The position numbers and the translations under genes are program-made. The notes beneath the pieces were generated by a model that was not told the origin of the DNA, did not search any database, and was given only the letters and a program-made list of their open reading frames with translations. DNA of 8,950 bases, from positions 1 to 8,950 of the forward strand of contig JBCCBV010000041.1 of the NCBI GenBank assembly GCA_039033855.1, written 5' to 3'. Positions 6,202 through 8,950 of this stretch are shown here, piece after piece (positions within the stretch are counted from its first letter, which is position 1; every line of letters starts with the position of its first letter). This DNA comes from JBCCBV01 sp039033855. GTDB taxonomy: Bacteria; Planctomycetota; Phycisphaerae; Phycisphaerales; Phycisphaeraceae.

Positions 6202-7149
6202 ATGGCGCAAACACGACGAACGCAAGCCGGCTCAGCCCCACAACGGGATGGCCGCCGATCGACGCCACGAGCGGGCAACGCCTTCACCCTGATCGAGCTG
6301 CTGGTGGTCATCGCGATCATCGCCCTGCTCATTGGCATCCTCCTGCCGGTGCTCAGCTCGGCCCGGGGCGCGGCCCGCGACGCGGTGTGCCTAAGCAACG
6401 TCCGGCAGATCGGCATCGCCAACGCGTCGTACCAGGCCGACAACCAAGGCTTTGTCGTGCCCATCATGACCCGCGAGGACGGCAGCCTGCCCGACCCGGT
6501 GACGCCCTTCCCCGACGCCGTGGCGCAGGCACAGGCAACCCACTGGTGGCCGGCCCTGCTGGCCGCCGACTACGGCCTGCCGCAGGACTTCCACGTGTGC
6601 CCGACGTTCGAAGAACGCGGCCTCGCCGACGATCAGCTCATCACCAGCGACCTGATCACCGACGACCCGGCCAACGTGCTGTGGCTCAACGGCGACTACG
6701 GCCTGAACTCCATGATCAACATGGCGCCGGGCTTGGACTTCTTTAAAAACCCCGACCCGCTGATCTACGACCCGGAGGGCTACGCGAACATCGACGAGGT
6801 GCGCAACCCCAGCCGGAAGATCGCAGCGGCCGACACGTACCGCCCGGAGTTCGACCCGCAGTCGATCCACTTCTCAGGCAGCGCGGCCTCCCAACGCGGC
6901 GCCAGCCTGATCCACGGCCGAGCCAACTCGCCGAGCTTCGCCCCCCACGCACGCCACGGCGGCCGGAGCAACGTCAACATCGCCTGGTACGACGGGCACG
7001 CGTCGTCGTACGGCATCGCGGATCAATACGACTGGTGGGGCGACCCGATCACCGACGCTTCGAAGGACCGTTTCGACAACGGGTATCTGCCGCCGCGTCA
7101 GGTGGACGACAACGTCTTCACCCGCGACGGCAAAGCCCTGGCGAAGTGA
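6202..7149 (+). CDS. Prepilin-type N-terminal cleavage/methylation protein (pseudopilin-like), paralogue B
   Basis: A 315-residue paralogue of the preceding protein. A basic 27-residue leader ends in GNA, followed by FTLIELLVVIAII with F28 as predicted mature residue 1 and E32 as the conserved +5 Glu. The -1 residue is Ala instead of Gly, which I recall as common in planctomycete prepilins. The block after the helix, SSARGAARDAVCLSNVRQIG, is nearly identical to paralogue A. The C-terminal motif HGG (252-254) to YDGH (263-266) again has 11 residues between His and Asp-Gly. The middle part has diverged from A but keeps scattered matches such as YGGS/YGLNS and ADTYRPEFDPQSIHFSG against LDTFYQVADPESPYYAG. 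No Shine-Dalgarno sits at good spacing before the ATG. GC content is like the surrounding genome. The terminator just upstream implies read-through or its own promoter. A structural or secretion role in the envelope is likely, the partner unknown. Confidence 0.87.
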   Translation: MAQTRRTQAGSAPQRDGRRSTPRAGNAFTLIELLVVIAIIALLIGILLPVLSSARGAARDAVCLSNVRQIGIANASYQADNQGFVVPIMTREDGSLPDPVTPFPDAVAQAQATHWWPALLAADYGLPQDFHVCPTFEERGLADDQLITSDLITDDPANVLWLNGDYGLNSMINMAPGLDFFKNPDPLIYDPEGYANIDEVRNPSRKIAAADTYRPEFDPQSIHFSGSAASQRGASLIHGRANSPSFAPHARHGGRSNVNIAWYDGHASSYGIADQYDWWGDPITDASKDRFDNGYLPPRQVDDNVFTRDGKALAK

Positions 7150-7164
7150 GGTGCAGGTGGGAAT

Positions 7165-7183
7165 CCCCGGGCAGAGCCCGGGG
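7165..7183. repeat. Palindromic repeat unit 1 (REP-like), possible terminator
   Basis: CCCCGGGC (7165-7172) pairs perfectly with GCCCGGGG (7176-7183) around AGA, and is followed by CTAAA. The hairpin begins 15 bases after the stop codon of prepilin paralogue B. The same sequence with one base more in the loop recurs at 7276-7295 in the same orientation. Confidence 0.85.
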
Positions 7184-7208
7184 CTAAAGCGCCGTCGTGG
7201 CATCAACT

Positions 7209-7227
7209 CACGCGCGCGTAGCGCGTG
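7209..7227. repeat. Palindromic repeat unit 2
   Basis: CACGCGC (7209-7215) pairs with GCGCGTG (7221-7227) around GCGTA. It sits between the two CCCCGGGC hairpins and has a different sequence from them, so it may be the central part of a composite repeat element. Confidence 0.6.
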
Positions 7228-7235
7228 CACGGTAG

Positions 7236-7257
7236 TTAGCCCCCGGCTTCGCCGAGG
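7236..7257. repeat. Degenerate inverted copy of the CCCCGGGC palindrome
   Basis: TTAGC followed by CCCCGGC (7241-7247), TTC and GCCGAGG (7251-7257) forms a seven-pair stem with one mismatch. The flanking TTAG matches the complement of CTAA that follows units 1 and 4, so this reads as a diverged copy in the opposite orientation. Confidence 0.6.
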
Positions 7258-7275
7258 AACATGCCGCGGTGCGAT

Positions 7276-7295
7276 CCCCGGGCAAGAGCCCGGGG
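7276..7295. repeat. Palindromic repeat unit 4 (REP-like), possible terminator of the SpoIID gene
   Basis: CCCCGGGC (7276-7283) pairs perfectly with GCCCGGGG (7288-7295) around AAGA, followed by CTAAATA. It lies 14 bases beyond the stop codon of the minus-strand gene that ends at 7310. With the unit at 7165 it brackets the gap between two convergent genes, so the pair could end transcription from both sides. Confidence 0.85.
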
Positions 7296-7309
7296 CTAAA
7301 TACCAGGGC

Positions 7310-8950
7310 TTATCGCCGACGCCGGAGTGCAACCAGCCCGGCGAGGCCGAGCAGCGCGGCGCTGGCGGGTTCGGGCACGGCTGCGGGGGCCGAGCTGCCG
7401 AACTCCTGGGCAAGTACGTCGAAGTCGAGCAGCGTCACCACGCCGTCGCCGTTGGCGTCGCCCTGGGCCCGGCCGCCGACGGTGCCGAAGTTGGTCGAAA
7501 GGATGTCGAAGTCGATCAGGTCGACCGAATCGTCGTCGTTGAAGTCGGATGCGAACAGGGGCGGCTCAACAAAAATGGCCGCGGCGTCGAACACCACGTC
7601 GTCGAGGTAGACGGTGGCGTCGCCGAAGCCCTCGAACAGGATCGAGTCGAGGCTGAACCGGTCGCGGAGCAGGCCGTTGCCCGCGGTGCCGAAGGCGCTG
7701 TCGAACTCCGAGTCTTCGAGGAAGAACTCGTACTTGTGCCACTGGCCGTCGACGACGACGTCTTGGAACTGGCTCTGCTCGGTCTGGCGGAACAGGGTGA
7801 TGTCGTCGAACTCATCAATGACGATGCCCACGCTCAGGTCGGCGCCGGCCGCGACATCGCCGGGGTCTGCTTTGAGATAGAAGCTGACCGAGCCGAGGGT
7901 GGGCAGCAGGATGTTGGCGGTGGGGTCGGCGATCGACGCCTGCGGGCTGCCGGTGACAAGCTCCTGGGCGTTGAGCGCGCCCGACAGGTGGCGGGCCAGG
8001 AAGGCGGAGCCCCCGGCGCCGGCCTCGTCGTAATCGAAGGTCAGCTCCTGGCTGAAGTTGCCGGTGTTCGACTCGGCGGAGCTGCGCACCGCGTCGGTGT
8101 TGGCGGCGACCAGGTTCTCGGTCTGCCCGGCGAAGGTCAGCGACCGGCCGAAGACCTCTTCGCTCCGCTCAAAGCTCGCCAGGGGCTTGGCGACAAACGG
8201 CGTCGCGCTGGGGTCCTGGATGGCCTGTTCGACCTGGATGTCGCCGCCGTAGTAGTACTTCAGGATGTCCAGGTAGTGGACGCCGTTGTCGGACTGAAAG
8301 TCGGCGCCGTTCTGGCTCATGGCGCCTCGGTTGGGGAAGTTGGGGTTGGACACGGTTCCCTGGAAGCCCAGCGGCGTGCCCTGGTTGAAGTTGCCCAGGA
8401 ATCCGTCTTCGAGGGTGTAGGTGACCCACTGCTCGGTGTTGTTGGTGCTGGGGGTGCCGGGTGCCGGACGCGGGGTCGGGCCCTGGGGGATGGCGCCGGC
8501 CACATAGAAGGCCGCGGTGGTGATGCTGTTGAACGACAGGATCTCGCCGGCGGTTTCCTTCACGGCCAGGTCCCACAGGCCGCCGGGGTTGGGCTGCTGC
8601 CCGCCGAGGCTGTAGACCTGATCGGCCTGGCTGTTGCGGATGAAGGTGGCGGAAGTGTCCTGGATCAGGTGGTAGGCGAAGCTGCGGGCGGCCACGGCCT
8701 GGGCCTTGAGGGCTTCAAAAGATGCGGCGCCGTTCTCCCGCAACACCACATTGGGCAGGTAGTTGTCCTCGAAGTCGAGCACGTAGAAGGGTTGGCTGGG
8801 CAGCTGGTCGTCGCGGACGGTGACGGTTTCCACCGCCGGCGCCGTGGCCTGGGCTGGGGTCAGCGGTGCGCACAGGGCCAGCGCGGCCGACGCGGTCAGC
8901 AGCCGGGCGGTGGCGGGCTTGGCAAGGGTCTCAATACGGGCTCGACGAGG
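7310..8950 (-). CDS. Secreted SpoIID-domain protein with beta-sandwich, dockerin-like repeats and PEP-CTERM anchor (5' end outside window)
   Basis: The frame stays open to the window edge with no ATG, GTG or TTG between 8834 and 8950. That stretch encodes a signal peptide (hydrophobic core LLTASAALALCAPL, probable cleavage after PAQA), so the start lies beyond 8950 and the internal GTG at 8833 is not used. The SpoIID/amidase-enhancer domain lies at about 8761-8234: NYLPNVVLRE with the conserved Glu (codon 8737-8735), then ALKAQAVAARSFAYH, VKETAGEILSF and RGAMSQNGADF. SpoIID of Bacillus is a lytic transglycosylase acting on peptide-free glycan. A domain of about 200 residues (8173-7559) ending in TVYLDDVVFD looks like a jelly-roll carbohydrate-binding module. 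Two dockerin-like calcium loops follow (DFNDDDSVDLIDFD and DANGDGVVTLLDFD, 7555-7394). A PEP-CTERM tail (VPEPASAALLGLAGL plus four Arg) ends the protein, predicting sorting to the cell surface. The enzymatic role in this architecture is inferred. Confidence 0.88.
   Translation of the reverse strand, partial: PRRARIETLAKPATARLLTASAALALCAPLTPAQATAPAVETVTVRDDQLPSQPFYVLDFEDNYLPNVVLRENGAASFEALKAQAVAARSFAYHLIQDTSATFIRNSQADQVYSLGGQQPNPGGLWDLAVKETAGEILSFNSITTAAFYVAGAIPQGPTPRPAPGTPSTNNTEQWVTYTLEDGFLGNFNQGTPLGFQGTVSNPNFPNRGAMSQNGADFQSDNGVHYLDILKYYYGGDIQVEQAIQDPSATPFVAKPLASFERSEEVFGRSLTFAGQTENLVAANTDAVRSSAESNTGNFSQELTFDYDEAGAGGSAFLARHLSGALNAQELVTGSPQASIADPTANILLPTLGSVSFYLKADPGDVAAGADLSVGIVIDEFDDITLFRQTEQSQFQDVVVDGQWHKYEFFLEDSEFDSAFGTAGNGLLRDRFSLDSILFEGFGDATVYLDDVVFDAAAIFVEPPLFASDFNDDDSVDLIDFDILSTNFGTVGGRAQGDANGDGVVTLLDFDVLAQEFGSSAPAAVPEPASAALLGLAGLVALRRRR

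Noticed and set aside
5099..7149. The two prepilin genes as one gene split by a frameshift
   Set aside because: Each has its own complete signal, helix and C-terminal motif, and a terminator separates them.

Overview
The window looks like chromosomal DNA of a high-GC planctomycete, most likely of the class Phycisphaerae. The evidence is the combination of two prepilin-type 'FTLIELL' proteins with C-terminal H-Xn-DG motifs, a secreted protein ending in dockerin-like repeats plus a PEP-CTERM anchor, a NagB/PIG-L fusion, weak ribosome-binding sites and intergenic DNA full of palindromic repeats. This placement is inferred from gene content, not from a marker gene.

Layout. Bases 1-145 hold a 67-bp tandem repeat. 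A minus-strand gene (169-1209) encodes a dehydrogenase of the 2,4-diaminopentanoate dehydrogenase / dihydrodipicolinate reductase-like family. Divergent from it, 1405-3339 (plus) encodes a two-domain glucosamine-6-phosphate deaminase with a PIG-L deacetylase domain. After a 280-bp repeat-rich gap comes a convergent minus-strand NagZ-type beta-N-acetylhexosaminidase (3620-4813). A 285-bp control region with two related palindromes separates it from two plus-strand prepilin-like paralogues (5099-6109 and 6202-7149), which have a clear intrinsic terminator between them. A 160-bp array of four palindromes follows. Last is a minus-strand gene (7310 to beyond 8950) for a secreted SpoIID-domain protein with a beta-sandwich, a dockerin-like pair and a PEP-CTERM tail; its start codon lies outside the window.

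How the genes may work together. Three of the six genes point to N-acetylglucosamine or peptidoglycan metabolism. NagZ releases GlcNAc from muropeptides or chitooligosaccharides. The PIG-L domain could deacetylate GlcNAc or GlcNAc-6-P, and the NagB domain would convert glucosamine-6-P to fructose-6-P and ammonia. The SpoIID domain belongs to a family that acts on peptide-free glycan strands. The prepilin-like pair is probably an envelope or secretion component unrelated to this. No complete new mobile or defence system is visible. The most notable points are the fusion enzyme with an altered deaminase motif, the SpoIID-dockerin-PEP-CTERM architecture, the compositional mosaic of the first prepilin gene and the palindrome arrays.
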